Origin: Oscillospiraceae bacterium
GTDB lineage: Bacteria > Bacillota > Clostridia > Oscillospirales > CAG-272
Assembly: GCA_015063795.1 (NCBI GenBank)
Contig: SVTL01000004.1
Span: 47,762-111,761 of the forward strand
Direction of reading: 5' to 3'
Length of the DNA: 64,000 nt
Below the pieces are notes generated by a model that ran no database searches, was not told the origin of the DNA, and worked only from the letters and a program-made list of their open reading frames with translations. How positions within the stretch are numbered: position 1 is the first letter of the stretch; the number at the start of each line of letters is the position of its first letter. This document shows, one piece after another, positions 8,257 through 16,903 of this stretch. The position numbers and the translations under genes are program-made.

Positions 8257-9315
8257 ATGAGTCTTTTCACCGTTACCGAAAACGACAGACGGATCTATGA
8301 AGAGCAGCTCCGCGACTATCTGCCCGATCAGATCATCGATGTTCACGCCCACGTTTGGAAGGGCGCTCCCAAGCCCAACCCCAACGCGCCCAAGAGAATC
8401 GTCAGCTGGCCCTCTCTTGTGGCCGCCGAGAACACGATCGAGGACATTCAGGAGGCTTATAAGCTCTATTTCCCCGATAAAAAGGTCACACCCCTGATCT
8501 ATGCCGACAGGATCTCGGACATCGAATCCTGCCATGCAAGAAATGCCTATATCGCCGAGTCGGTCAAGGCCACAGGCTTCCCCGCTCTCTACTACTCACA
8601 TCCCCTCCAGACCGCCGATGAGCTGGAACGAGAGATCTACCGCCACGGTTTTTTGGGCATCAAGTCCTATCTCTCGCTCTCTCCCTCCTATATCCCCGAG
8701 GGCGAGATCCGTATCCTTGACTTCTTCCCGCCCCACCAGCTGGAGCTGATGAACAAGCTGGGGCTGATGGTCATGCTCCACATCCCGCGCCATGCCCGTC
8801 TCCGCGATCCGGTCAATCTTGCTCAGATCCTCCACATCTGCGAGCGCTATCCCAATCTCCGTCTGGTTATCGCTCATGTGGGCCGCGCTTACTGCAAGTG
8901 CGACATCGGCGATGCCTTCGAGCAGTTAAAGGACTACAAGGACCTCTATTACGACATCACCGCCAACACCAGCGCTTATGTGTTTGAACAGCTGCTCACA
9001 AACGTGAGCGAGGACAGGATCCTCTTCGGAAGCGACGAGCCCATCGTCCGCATGAGAATGCACCGCATCGAGGAGAACAACACCTACATCAACCTCATCC
9101 CCCCCGGTCTCTACGGCGATCCCGGCCAGGATCCCCACCTGCGCGAGGTCTCCGAGGAGGAGGGCAGAAAGCTGACCTTCTTTATGTATGAAGAAATTCT
9201 CGCCATGAAGGAAGCCACCACCCGCCTCGGTCTCGGCAAGGAGACGGTCAACAAGCTCTTCTACTTAAACAGCAGAAGGCTTCTTGACGAGCTGGAGAGC
9301 AAGGTCAGAGCCTGA
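8257..9315 (+). CDS. Amidohydrolase (PF04909-type), tandem copy 1
   Basis: The 352-residue protein belongs to the metal-dependent amidohydrolase family 2 (ACMSD-like TIM barrels). His30 and His32 in IIDVHAHVWKG, MLHIPRHAR, VIAHVGRAYC and ILFGSDEPI supply the expected metal-binding and catalytic His/Asp set. The reaction may be a decarboxylation or a hydrolysis; the substrate is unknown. Start ATG follows AAAGGAGGA. It is the first of three tandem copies separated by exactly 30 bases each. Relative to copies 2 and 3 it is the most divergent at positions 45-100 (VHAHVWKGAPKPNPNAPK, YADRISDIESC). Confidence 0.85.
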   Translation: MSLFTVTENDRRIYEEQLRDYLPDQIIDVHAHVWKGAPKPNPNAPKRIVSWPSLVAAENTIEDIQEAYKLYFPDKKVTPLIYADRISDIESCHARNAYIAESVKATGFPALYYSHPLQTADELEREIYRHGFLGIKSYLSLSPSYIPEGEIRILDFFPPHQLELMNKLGLMVMLHIPRHARLRDPVNLAQILHICERYPNLRLVIAHVGRAYCKCDIGDAFEQLKDYKDLYYDITANTSAYVFEQLLTNVSEDRILFGSDEPIVRMRMHRIEENNTYINLIPPGLYGDPGQDPHLREVSEEEGRKLTFFMYEEILAMKEATTRLGLGKETVNKLFYLNSRRLLDELESKVRA

Positions 9316-9345
9316 AGGCCACCACATCAGAAAGGAAGAACGAAT

Positions 9346-10404
9346 ATGAGTCTTTTCACCGTCACCGATAACGACAGACGGATCTATGAAGAGCAGATCA
9401 AAGACTATCTGCCCGATCAGATCATCGACATTCACACCCACGTCACCAAGGGTCCGAAGAAGGTGAAGCCCGGCACGCCCAAGAGAACGGTCACCTGGCC
9501 GTCTTTGGTCGCCGCCGAAAACAAGATCGAGGACATTCAGGAGGCTTATAAGCTCTACTTCCCCGACAAGGAGGTCACGCCCCTGATCTTCGCTTCCAAG
9601 ATCTCCGACTTAGAATCCTGCTATGAGAGAAACGAGTACATCTCCTATGCCAAGAAGGTGTCGGGCTATCCCGCTCTTTATTACTCGCACCCTCTGCAGA
9701 CCGCCGATGAGGTGGAACGAGAGATCTTCCGCAACGGATATCTGGGCATCAAGTCCTATCTCTCGCTCTCCCCCTCCTACATCCCCGGCAAGGAGGTCCG
9801 CATCCTCGACTTCTTCCCGCCCCACCAGCTGGAAATGATCAACAAGAACGGATTGATGGTCATGCTCCATGTTCCGCGCGATGCGCGCTTCCGCGATCCG
9901 GTCAACATTGCCCAGATCCAGCACATCTGCGAGACATATCCCAACATCCGTCTGGTCATCGCCCATGTGGGCCGCGCCTACTGCAAGTGCGACATCGGCG
10001 ACGCCTTTGAGAAGCTGAAGGATTACACCGATCTCTACTACGATTTCACCGCCAACACCAACGCTTACGTGTTTGAGCAGCTGCTCAAGAACGTCAGCGA
10101 GGACAAGATCCTCTTCGGAAGCGACGAGCCCATCGTCCGCATGAGAATGCACCGCATCGAGGAAAACAACACCTACATCAACCTCATTCCCCCCGGCCTC
10201 TACGGCGATCCCAGCCAGGATCCCCACCTGCGCGAGGTCTCCGAGGAGGAGGGCAAGAAGCTGACCTTCTTCATGTACGAGGAGATCCTTGCCATGAAGG
10301 AAGCCACCACCCGCCTCGGTCTCGGGAAGGAGACGGTCAACAAGCTCTTCTATTCAAACAGCAGAAAGCTTCTCGACGAGCTGGAGAGCAAGGTCAGAGC
10401 CTAA
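9346..10404 (+). CDS. Amidohydrolase (PF04909-type), tandem copy 2
   Basis: This is a 352-residue paralogue of its neighbours with the same motifs (IIDIHTHV, VIAHVGRAYCKCD, ILFGSDEPIVRMRMHR) and an identical C-terminus (NKLFYSNSRKLLDELESKVRA). It differs from the flanking copies just after the first metal motif, with TKGPKKVKPGTPK in place of WKGAPKPNP. That segment follows the first metal motif and could shape the active-site entrance. The gene follows copy 1 by 30 bases with a GAAAGGAAG ribosome binding site, so the three form one transcription unit. Retention of all catalytic residues suggests it is active; division of labour by substrate is an inference. Confidence 0.85.
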   Translation: MSLFTVTDNDRRIYEEQIKDYLPDQIIDIHTHVTKGPKKVKPGTPKRTVTWPSLVAAENKIEDIQEAYKLYFPDKEVTPLIFASKISDLESCYERNEYISYAKKVSGYPALYYSHPLQTADEVEREIFRNGYLGIKSYLSLSPSYIPGKEVRILDFFPPHQLEMINKNGLMVMLHVPRDARFRDPVNIAQIQHICETYPNIRLVIAHVGRAYCKCDIGDAFEKLKDYTDLYYDFTANTNAYVFEQLLKNVSEDKILFGSDEPIVRMRMHRIEENNTYINLIPPGLYGDPSQDPHLREVSEEEGKKLTFFMYEEILAMKEATTRLGLGKETVNKLFYSNSRKLLDELESKVRA

Positions 10405-10434
10405 TACATTATTTTTCAGAAAGGAATTACGATT

Positions 10435-11493
10435 ATGAGTCTGTTCAAGGTTACCGATAACGACAGAAGAATCTACGAAGAGCAGATCCGCGACTATCTG
10501 CCCGAAAAAATCATCGACATTCACACCCACGTTTGGAAGGGCGCTCCCAAGCCCAATCCCAACTCCCCCAAGAGAACCGTTACCTGGCCCTCTCTGGTCG
10601 CCGCCGAAAACAAGATCGAGGACATCATGGAGGCTTACAAGCTCTTCTTCCCCGATAAGGAGGTCACGCCCCTGATCTTCGCCTCCAAGCTGACCGATAT
10701 CCCCACCTGCCGCGAGAGAAACGAATACATCTCCTACGCCAAGAAGGTGTCGGGCTATCCCGCTCTTTATTTCTCCCATCCTCTCATGACCGCCGATGAG
10801 GTGGAAAGAGAGATCTACCGCAATGGGTACTTGGGCATCAAGTCCTATCTCAACCTCTCGCCCAACTACATCCCCGGCGCCGAGATCCGTATTCTCGACT
10901 TCTTCCCGCCCCACCACCTGGAGCTGATGAACAAGCTGGGCCTGATGGTCATGCTCCACATCCCGCGCAACGCCCGCTTCCGCGATCCGGTCAACATCGC
11001 TCAGATCCAGCACATCTGTGAAACATATCCCAACCTCCGCCTGGTCATCGCTCACGTGGGCAGAGCTTACTGTGAGTGCGACGTGGGAGACGCCTTCGAG
11101 AAGCTGAAGGATTACAAAGATCTGTACTACGATTTCACCGCCAACACCAGCGCTTACGTGTTTGAGGAGCTGCTCAAGAACGTCAGCGAGGACAAGATCC
11201 TCTTCGGAAGCGACGAGCCCATCGTCCGCATGAGAATGCGCCGCATCGAGGAAAACAACACCTATATCAATCTCGTTCCCCCCGGTCTCTACGGCGATCC
11301 CAGCCAGGATCCTCACCTGCGCGAGGTCTCCGCTGAGGAGGGCGAGAAGCTGACCTTCTTCATGTATGAGGAAATTCTCGCCATGAAGAAAGCCACCACC
11401 AAGCTCGGTCTCGGCAAGGAGACGGTCAACAAGCTCTTCTACGAAAACAGCAGAAAGCTTCTTGACGAGCTGGAAAGCAAGGTCAGAGCCTAA
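10435..11493 (+). CDS. Amidohydrolase (PF04909-type), tandem copy 3
   Basis: The third 352-residue copy keeps the HxH motif (IIDIHTHVW), MLHIPRN, VIAHVGRAYC and FGSDEPI. Like copy 1 it has the WKGAPKPNPN segment, while in EYISYAKKVSGYPALYFSHP it resembles copy 2. It therefore looks like a mosaic of the other two or their common ancestor. It carries RMRMRR where the others have RMRMHR. It follows copy 2 by 30 bases with a GAAAGGA site. A terminator after its stop ends the amidohydrolase unit ahead of the MFS gene. Confidence 0.85.
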   Translation: MSLFKVTDNDRRIYEEQIRDYLPEKIIDIHTHVWKGAPKPNPNSPKRTVTWPSLVAAENKIEDIMEAYKLFFPDKEVTPLIFASKLTDIPTCRERNEYISYAKKVSGYPALYFSHPLMTADEVEREIYRNGYLGIKSYLNLSPNYIPGAEIRILDFFPPHHLELMNKLGLMVMLHIPRNARFRDPVNIAQIQHICETYPNLRLVIAHVGRAYCECDVGDAFEKLKDYKDLYYDFTANTSAYVFEELLKNVSEDKILFGSDEPIVRMRMRRIEENNTYINLVPPGLYGDPSQDPHLREVSAEEGEKLTFFMYEEILAMKKATTKLGLGKETVNKLFYENSRKLLDELESKVRA

Positions 11494-11509
11494 ACGCGAT
11501 GCCGACAGG

Positions 11510-11543
11510 CCTCCGCACTCTGCCGTGCGGGGGTCTGTTTTTT
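11510..11543 (+). terminator. Terminator after the amidohydrolase triplet
   Basis: Stem CCTCCGCAC / GTGCGGGGG with loop TCTGCC, followed by TCTGTTTTTT. Confidence 0.8.
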
Positions 11544-11668
11544 CCGCCCCCCTGTCTGCTTCTCAGCCAAACGCATCTCATGCTTCTCATCACAACGCGC
11601 CTCATACTTCGCTTCCCAAACCGCGTTTCACCCTTTTCTCTTCTACGGATTCTACGGAGGTTTTCCCC

Positions 11669-12988
11669 TTGAACACACAGAAAAAAGCCGGATTCCACTA
11701 TGCCTATGTCATTTTCGCCGTCTGCTTTCTCACGGTCTTTGTTGCGCTGGGCTTCGGCTCCTCGCCCAAAAGCACCTATCTGACCGCCATCACCGCCCAG
11801 CTGGGGCTGGAGCGCAGTCTGTTCACCATCAACGACTCCATGCGCTATCTGTCCACCGCCCTGCTCAACTTCTTCTTCGGCTCGCTGGTCTGCCGCTTCG
11901 GCGCACGGCGTATGGTCGCCTTCGGCTACTCCTTCCTCATCGCCGCCTGCCTCATCTACTCCTTTTCCAATACCTACTGGCAGTTTTACATCGGCGGTCT
12001 TTTCCTCGGTGCCGGCTTTGCCTGGACCTCCACCACCATCATCGGCCACATCGTTGAGCACTGGTTCACCAACAGCAAGGGAACGGTCATGGGCGTCATT
12101 CTGGCCGCCAACGGACTGGGCGGCATCGTGTCGGAAAACGTGGTCACCCGCGTGCTCTACGGCATGGACGCCTCTCTCCCCACCGATCAGGCACGCTGGC
12201 GTCTGGGCTACCAGCTGACCGCCGTCCTCTTCCTCATCGTGGGGCTTCTCGTTGTCGCCCTGCTCCGCAACAAGCCCTCGGATATGGGGCTCGAGCCTCT
12301 GGGACAGGACGCGGTGAAAAAAGGCAAGCGCGGACTGCAATGGGAGGGCTTCTCCATCGAGCAGATCCTCCGCAAGCCCTATTTCTACCTCTCGGGCGGA
12401 TGCGTTTTCATCATGGGCTTCATCCTGCAGGCCATGTCCAACGTCTCCAAGCCCCATATGTATGATCTGGGCATCTCCAAGGAATACGTGATCTATGTGT
12501 TCAGCGTGCACGCGCTGGTGCTCTTTGCCTCCAAGATCCTGGCCGGCGTGGGCTATGACCGCTTCGGCATCCTTCCCACCTTCACCGCCTGCTGCTGCGC
12601 GGCCATCGTATCGCTGCTCTGCCTGTCCTCGGCCACCTCGCAGTCCACCGTCACCCTCTGGATCTACAGCATTGTCAGCTCGCTGGCCATGCCTTTGGAA
12701 ACGATCATGATCCCGCTTTTGGTCTCGGAGCTGTTCGGGCAAAAGGCCTTCTCCCGCGTCATGGGATACTATCTGTCGGTCAACGTCCTCGGCTATGCCT
12801 GCGGTGTGCCGTTGGCCAACCTGTCCTACGACCTGCTCGGCTCCTACCGTCCCATGCTCATCGTGCTCACGGTCGTGATGACCGCTGCCACCCTTGCGGC
12901 CATTCTCTCCATGCAGATCGCCAAGAAGGACCGTCTGGCGTTTTTAGCCGAGCAGGACAGAAAGGCGAAGGAAGCCGAAGCACGGTAA
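11669..12988 (+). CDS. MFS transporter, monocarboxylate-type
   Basis: The 439-residue protein has about twelve hydrophobic segments and an MFS loop between segments 2 and 3 (FGSLVCRFGARRMVAFGYS). The region WTSTTIIGHIVEHWFTNSKGTVMGVILAANGLGG resembles MCT/OFA-type MFS carriers that move organic acids or sugar acids. A TTG start at 11669 was chosen because a GGAGG site lies eight bases upstream and the protein then starts just before the first membrane segment; the open frame extends upstream without homology. Its position after the isomerase-like and amidohydrolase genes suggests it imports their substrate or exports a product. Substrate is unknown. Confidence 0.85.
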   Translation: MNTQKKAGFHYAYVIFAVCFLTVFVALGFGSSPKSTYLTAITAQLGLERSLFTINDSMRYLSTALLNFFFGSLVCRFGARRMVAFGYSFLIAACLIYSFSNTYWQFYIGGLFLGAGFAWTSTTIIGHIVEHWFTNSKGTVMGVILAANGLGGIVSENVVTRVLYGMDASLPTDQARWRLGYQLTAVLFLIVGLLVVALLRNKPSDMGLEPLGQDAVKKGKRGLQWEGFSIEQILRKPYFYLSGGCVFIMGFILQAMSNVSKPHMYDLGISKEYVIYVFSVHALVLFASKILAGVGYDRFGILPTFTACCCAAIVSLLCLSSATSQSTVTLWIYSIVSSLAMPLETIMIPLLVSELFGQKAFSRVMGYYLSVNVLGYACGVPLANLSYDLLGSYRPMLIVLTVVMTAATLAAILSMQIAKKDRLAFLAEQDRKAKEAEAR

Positions 12989-13068
12989 CGCCGTTTCCCG
13001 CCAAAAAGCGGCGCTGTCACACGGCGGCTCCGCGAAAAACCCCTTCCTTATGAAAAAAGAAAAACGAA

Positions 13069-13140
13069 GATCCACCCGTTTGCCTCAGAACGAACGCCTT
13101 TCGTCCGTTCTTGCCGCCTTTGACGGGTGGATCTTTTTTC
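13069..13140. terminator. Bidirectional terminator between MFS and mazF-like genes
   Basis: A long stem (GATCCACCCGT / ACGGGTGGATC) with an inner hairpin (AGAACGAAC / GTCCGTTCT) is flanked by TTTTTTC on the plus strand and an A-rich tract on the other side. It can end both convergent transcripts. Confidence 0.85.
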
Positions 13141-13168
13141 TCGATGCTTCGTATATGCGCTGAGCGAA

Positions 13169-13570
13169 TTACGCAATGACCGTATCGGTGCGCTCGCCGC
13201 TCTCCCGTTTTTCGGGCTCGGCCAGACCGAAGCTGACGTTGATGGCCTCGTTGACACGGCGCATGACCGCATCGTCCAGATGGCCCATCTTCTCCTTCAG
13301 CCGCTTCTTGTCAATGGTACGTATCTGTTCAAGCAGTATCACGGAATCTTTGGCAAGACCGAAGCTGTCCGCATATACATCGATATGTGTTGGCATCTTG
13401 GCTTTTCCCATCCGGCTGGTGATGGCCGCCGCGATCACGGTGGGGCTGTATTTGTTGCCCACATCGTTCTGCACGATCAGCACCGGGCGGAGTCCGCCCT
13501 GCTCGGAGCCGATGACCGGACTCAAGTCGGCGTAATAAATATCGCCACGTTTGACAGTCAATTTTTTCAC
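13169..13570 (-). CDS. mazF: MazF/PemK-type endoribonuclease toxin
   Basis: The roughly 133-residue protein aligns closely with Bacillus NdoA/Maz[41 protein letters not shown] followed by [25 protein letters not shown]. MazF cleaves mRNA at short motifs and is held by an antitoxin. The C-terminus is about 15 residues longer than in NdoA ([13 protein letters not shown]). A GTG start at 13570 just before KKLTVKRGD is preferred; its ribosome binding site (AAAGGGGAG) is close. Upstream in-frame ATGs (13627, 13648) lack such a site. No antitoxin gene is found in the 420 bases upstream, unlike the usual ndoAI-ndoA pair. Confidence 0.85.
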   Translation of the reverse strand: MKKLTVKRGDIYYADLSPVIGSEQGGLRPVLIVQNDVGNKYSPTVIAAAITSRMGKAKMPTHIDVYADSFGLAKDSVILLEQIRTIDKKRLKEKMGHLDDAVMRRVNEAINVSFGLAEPEKRESGERTDTVIA

Positions 13571-13681
13571 ACTCCCCTTTTGTTCTTTCAACTCTATTTT
13601 TACCAAGGGCACCCCACTTTTAAACATGGAAAAATTTTTATTTTCCATGTACTGTCATTGTATTAAAAAGGGGGAGTGTTG

Positions 13682-13929
13682 GTGCGAGCGAAGCGAGCCT
13701 ATCGCGTCCCGCAGGGACATATCGCATTCGGTGAAGCCGAATAGATCGCGCGAGCAGAGCGACTTTCGCCCAATGTTGAAATTCGCGGTCTTTCGCCTTC
13801 GGCGAAAGCGGTGTAGTTCCGACACCGAGCGAATTTGTTAGGGCGCCGCTGTGTGTTCGGGTGCTGTTTGCTTCATGCGCCCGTTTTATCGCGCGAGCAA
13901 AGCGAGCATATCGCGTGTGCGAAGCACAC
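13682..13929. repeat. Array of small hairpins with a TATCGCG linker
   Basis: Short palindromes with different stems (GCTTCGCTTCGC-like, TCCCGCAGGGA, TTCGGTGAAGCCGAA, CGAGCAAAGCGAG, TGTGCGAAGCACA) alternate with the constant linker (CA)TATCGC(G). Two further hairpins (TTTCGCC/GGCGAAA, GGTGT/ACACC) lie in the middle. The linker is the reverse complement of the CGCGATATG linker at 19057-19171. The stretch fills the gap between mazF and the Gfo/Idh gene and has no plausible gene. Confidence 0.75.
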
Positions 13930-13930
13930 A

Positions 13931-13967
13931 AAAGAAAAAAGAGGACTCCTTTTGACAGAAGTCCCCT
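13931..13967 (-). terminator. Terminator after the first Gfo/Idh gene
   Basis: Read on the minus strand: stem GGGGACT / AGTCCTC (one G-T pair), then TTTTTTC. It lies 25 bases after the stop codon. Confidence 0.7.
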
Positions 13968-13991
13968 TTGGTTCGCCTTGTTTCAGGTGAT

Positions 13992-15284
13992 TTATCTGTA
14001 GATGTCGTTCTCGGGAAGGGTCATGGCGTCCTTCTTCTCGATCCACAGCTGCTTGACGCGGTCATAGACAGCATCGGGAATGTCTCTCTCACCCCAGGAG
14101 GTGATGGGCAGCAGCTGGTCGCCGGCAACGGCAGGATTGGTGCAGGCGTTGTCGTTTCTCCAGGGCTCGCGCTCTTCCTTGTTGCGGAAGTTCGGGATCT
14201 TCATGGGCCGGTTGCCCGCGAGAACCGAACGGTAGCCTAAAAGACCGCACATGCTCATATCCAGAGCCTTGTAAACGTCGATGCTGTACTCCTCGCCGAT
14301 GGGATCGCCCAGGATCTTCTTGATGAAGAAGTGGGTGGGATAGAAGTCGCTGCCGCCGTGAGTCTTGACTCTGGCTGCCAGCTCGGGCTCGATGAAGTGC
14401 TCGGGCTTGAAGCGCTCTTCCCAAACGCCCTTACCGAAGGGCTTGCCGATCTCGCTGTAAACGCTCAGCGAATCGCAGTCCTTGGCAAAGCGGTCGGTCT
14501 CCATCATACCGTTCTGACCGTAGAAGACATAGTTGTAGCTGTGAGGCGTTCTCTTCAGGTCGCCGTGGAGGCTCTTACCGACCGCGCCGTTCTCGAAGGT
14601 GATGATCTCAACAGCCGCGCCCTTCTGTGCGCCGACCGACAGCATATCGATGCTCTGAGGAAGCTCAAAGCCGACGACCTGTACCGGGCGCAGACCGCTC
14701 ATGGCGATCATCGGGCCGCAGGAGTGGGTGCAATAGAAGTTAGGCGTCAGCAGGTTTCTCCAGTGGTTGCGGTCACCATAGGTGATTCTCGGCCAGATGG
14801 AGGCACAGTCGTGCGCATACTCGCCCTCAAGATACACAGCCTCGCCGATCTGGCCCAGCTTGTAGCGGCGCCACATCTCGAAGGAGTGCTGCATATAGCA
14901 GAAGTTCTCGGCGTAAGCATAGACCTTGCCGCTCTTTTCCACAGCCTCGACAAGAGCGACAGCCTGCGCCATCGTCTCGGTGGGAAGCACCTCGGACATG
15001 ACGTGACGGCCGGACTCAAGGAACTTGACGGCATACGTACCGTGCTCGGTGGCATAGTTGGCCAGGATGACAGCATCCATCTCGTGCTGGAAGAACTGGT
15101 CAAAGTCGGTGTACAGAGCCACGTTCTGACCCAGCTCATCGGCTCTCTTCTTGACCGAAGCCAGGATCGGCTGATACTTATCGCAAACCGCGACCAGCTC
15201 AGCATCGGGATGGAACTGAAGCACATTGATGGCCGTGCGTCCGCGGTAACCGCCGAACACGCCGATCTTAATTTTCTTTCCCAT
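13992..15284 (-). CDS. Gfo/Idh/MocA-family oxidoreductase, copy 1
   Basis: The 430-residue protein starts with a Rossmann fold (KIKIGVFGGYRGRTAINVL, then LVAVCD) typical of NAD(P)-dependent Gfo/Idh/MocA sugar dehydrogenases. It continues with DAVILANYATEHGTYAVKFLESGRHVMSEV; this matches the usual EKP region but reads EVLPTET, so the catalytic Lys position is altered. ITYGDRNHWRNLLTPNFYCTHSCG probably forms the substrate domain. Members oxidise or epimerise sugars and cyclitols; the substrate is unknown. ATG follows GGAGGT. It has its own promoter and terminator, so it is not in an operon with its close paralogue at 15492-16787. Confidence 0.85.
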   Translation of the reverse strand: MGKKIKIGVFGGYRGRTAINVLQFHPDAELVAVCDKYQPILASVKKRADELGQNVALYTDFDQFFQHEMDAVILANYATEHGTYAVKFLESGRHVMSEVLPTETMAQAVALVEAVEKSGKVYAYAENFCYMQHSFEMWRRYKLGQIGEAVYLEGEYAHDCASIWPRITYGDRNHWRNLLTPNFYCTHSCGPMIAMSGLRPVQVVGFELPQSIDMLSVGAQKGAAVEIITFENGAVGKSLHGDLKRTPHSYNYVFYGQNGMMETDRFAKDCDSLSVYSEIGKPFGKGVWEERFKPEHFIEPELAARVKTHGGSDFYPTHFFIKKILGDPIGEEYSIDVYKALDMSMCGLLGYRSVLAGNRPMKIPNFRNKEEREPWRNDNACTNPAVAGDQLLPITSWGERDIPDAVYDRVKQLWIEKKDAMTLPENDIYR

Positions 15285-15407
15285 GGTATATTACCTCCAA
15301 AGTCATAGGATTTTGCCCTATGTTTGTATGTGTCCGCCCTGCGGATTTGTTTACACCTTCATTATACCGAATATCCGCCCCCGAAACAATGTACAACTTG
15401 CACAAAT

Positions 15408-15437
15408 ATTATAATAAATTTATATTTCTTTTGACAA
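15408..15437 (-). promoter_or_regulatory. Promoter region of Gfo/Idh copy 1
   Basis: On the minus strand TTGTCA (15437-15432), 18 bases, TATAAT (15413-15408). A second candidate closer to the gene has TTGTTT, 17 bases, TATAAT ending near 15362. Either gives a leader of about 70-110 bases. Confidence 0.65.
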
Positions 15438-15440
15438 CAC

Positions 15441-15481
15441 AAAAGCGCAAAACCACCGTTTGCCGATGATCCTGCGCTTTT
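15441..15481 (-). terminator. Terminator after the second Gfo/Idh gene
   Basis: Stem AAAAGCGCA / TGCGCTTTT around a 23-base loop, then TTTTGTG on the minus strand, 11 bases after the stop of copy 2. Confidence 0.7.
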
Positions 15482-15491
15482 TTCGGGATGT

Positions 15492-16787
15492 TTACTGCTT
15501 GTAAATGTCGTTGTCAGGCAGCGTCATGGCGTCCTTTTTCTCCAGCCAGAGCTGCTTGCAGCGGTCATAGATGGCGTCGGGGATGTGTCTTTCGCCCCAG
15601 GAGGTGATGGGCAGCAGCTGATCGCCTGCGATGGCGGGATTGGTGCAGGCGTTGTCGTTTCGGTAGGGCTCGCGCTCCTCCTTGTTGCGGAAGTTCGGGA
15701 TGGCCATGGGCTTGTTGCCGGCAAGAACCGAGCGATAGCCCAAAAGGCCGCAGATGCTCATATCCAGCGCCTTGTACACATCGATGCTCCACTCCTCACC
15801 GATCGGATCGCCGAGGATCTTTCTGATGAAGAAGTGAGTGGGATAGAAGTCGCTTCCGCCATGGGTTTTGACCTTGGCCGCCAGCTCGGGCTCGATAAAA
15901 TGCGGGGGAACGAAGCGCTCCTCCCAGACACCCTTGCCAAAGGGCTTGCCGATCTCGCTGTACACGCTCAGCGTATCGTGACCGTGAGCAAAGCGGTCGG
16001 ACTCCATCATACCGTTCTGACCGTAGAAGACGTAGTTGTAGCTGGAGGGGGTACGCTTCAGATCGCCGTGGAGGCTCTTGCCCACCGCGCCGTTTTCAAA
16101 GGTGATCATCTCAACGGCCGCGCCCTTCTGGGCACCCACCGACAGCATATCGATGCCCTGCGGAAGCTCGAAGCCCACCACCTGCACCGGACGCAGACCG
16201 CTCATGGCGATCATCGGACCGCAGGAGTGGGTGCAATAGAAGTTGGGGGTGAGCAGGTTGCGCCAGTGGTTACGGTCGCCGTAGGTGATTCTCGGCCAGA
16301 TGGAGGCGCAGTCGTGGACATACTCGCCCTCGAGATAGACCGCCTCGCCGATCTCGCCGGCCTTGTAGCGGCGCCACATTTCAAACGCATGCTGCATATA
16401 GCAGTAGTTTTCGGCATAGGCATAGACCTTGCCGCTTCTCTCCACCGCCTCGCAGAGGGCCACCGCCTGCGCCATGGTCTCGGTGGGAAGCACCTCGGAG
16501 AGCACGTGGCGCCCCGAATCGAGGAACTTGACGGCATACGTGCCGTGCTCGGTGGCATAGTTGGCCAGCACCACCGCATCCATATCGTGCTGGAAGAACT
16601 CATCAAAATCGGTGTACAGAGCCACCTTCTGCCCCATCTCCTCGGCCTTTTTGCCCACCGCATCGAGAATGGGCTGGTAACGGTCGCAAACGGCCACCAG
16701 CTCCGCATCGGGATGGAACTGCAGAATGTTGATCATCGTGCGTCCGCGGTAGCCGCCGAACACGCCGATCTTTACTTTTTTACCCAT
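15492..16787 (-). CDS. Gfo/Idh/MocA-family oxidoreductase, copy 2
   Basis: The 431-residue paralogue differs from copy 1 at scattered positions only (for example MINILQFHPDAELVAVCDRYQP versus AINVLQFHPDAELVAVCDKYQP), so the pair arose by recent tandem duplication. The Rossmann motif GVFGGYRGRT and the altered EVLPTET are both kept. The start at 16787 (MGKKVKIG) was preferred because GGAGG lies nine bases upstream and copy 1 starts at the same residue; the open frame extends 17 codons further. Separate promoter and terminator allow independent control. Substrate unknown. Confidence 0.85.
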   Translation of the reverse strand: MGKKVKIGVFGGYRGRTMINILQFHPDAELVAVCDRYQPILDAVGKKAEEMGQKVALYTDFDEFFQHDMDAVVLANYATEHGTYAVKFLDSGRHVLSEVLPTETMAQAVALCEAVERSGKVYAYAENYCYMQHAFEMWRRYKAGEIGEAVYLEGEYVHDCASIWPRITYGDRNHWRNLLTPNFYCTHSCGPMIAMSGLRPVQVVGFELPQGIDMLSVGAQKGAAVEMITFENGAVGKSLHGDLKRTPSSYNYVFYGQNGMMESDRFAHGHDTLSVYSEIGKPFGKGVWEERFVPPHFIEPELAAKVKTHGGSDFYPTHFFIRKILGDPIGEEWSIDVYKALDMSICGLLGYRSVLAGNKPMAIPNFRNKEEREPYRNDNACTNPAIAGDQLLPITSWGERHIPDAIYDRCKQLWLEKKDAMTLPDNDIYKQ

Positions 16788-16855
16788 AAATCCAATCCTC
16801 CGTAAACTCTCTTTCGCCGCTTTTTCCTTGCGGCACACTGTCTTTTCTATCTTTT

Positions 16856-16884
16856 ATTATACCGCACCGCTGCTTCGGGTGCAA
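16856..16884 (-). promoter_or_regulatory. Promoter of Gfo/Idh copy 2
   Basis: TTGCAC (16884-16879), 17 bases, TATAAT (16861-16856) on the minus strand, placed in the short gap after the dxs stop codon. Confidence 0.8.
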
Positions 16885-16903
16885 TACGCATTTTGCACAA
16901 ACT

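Noticed and set aside
13638..13931. A 97-codon minus-strand frame upstream of mazF as antitoxin
   Set aside because: It consists of translated hairpin-array sequence, has no ribosome binding site and no likeness to MazE/NdoAI-type proteins.
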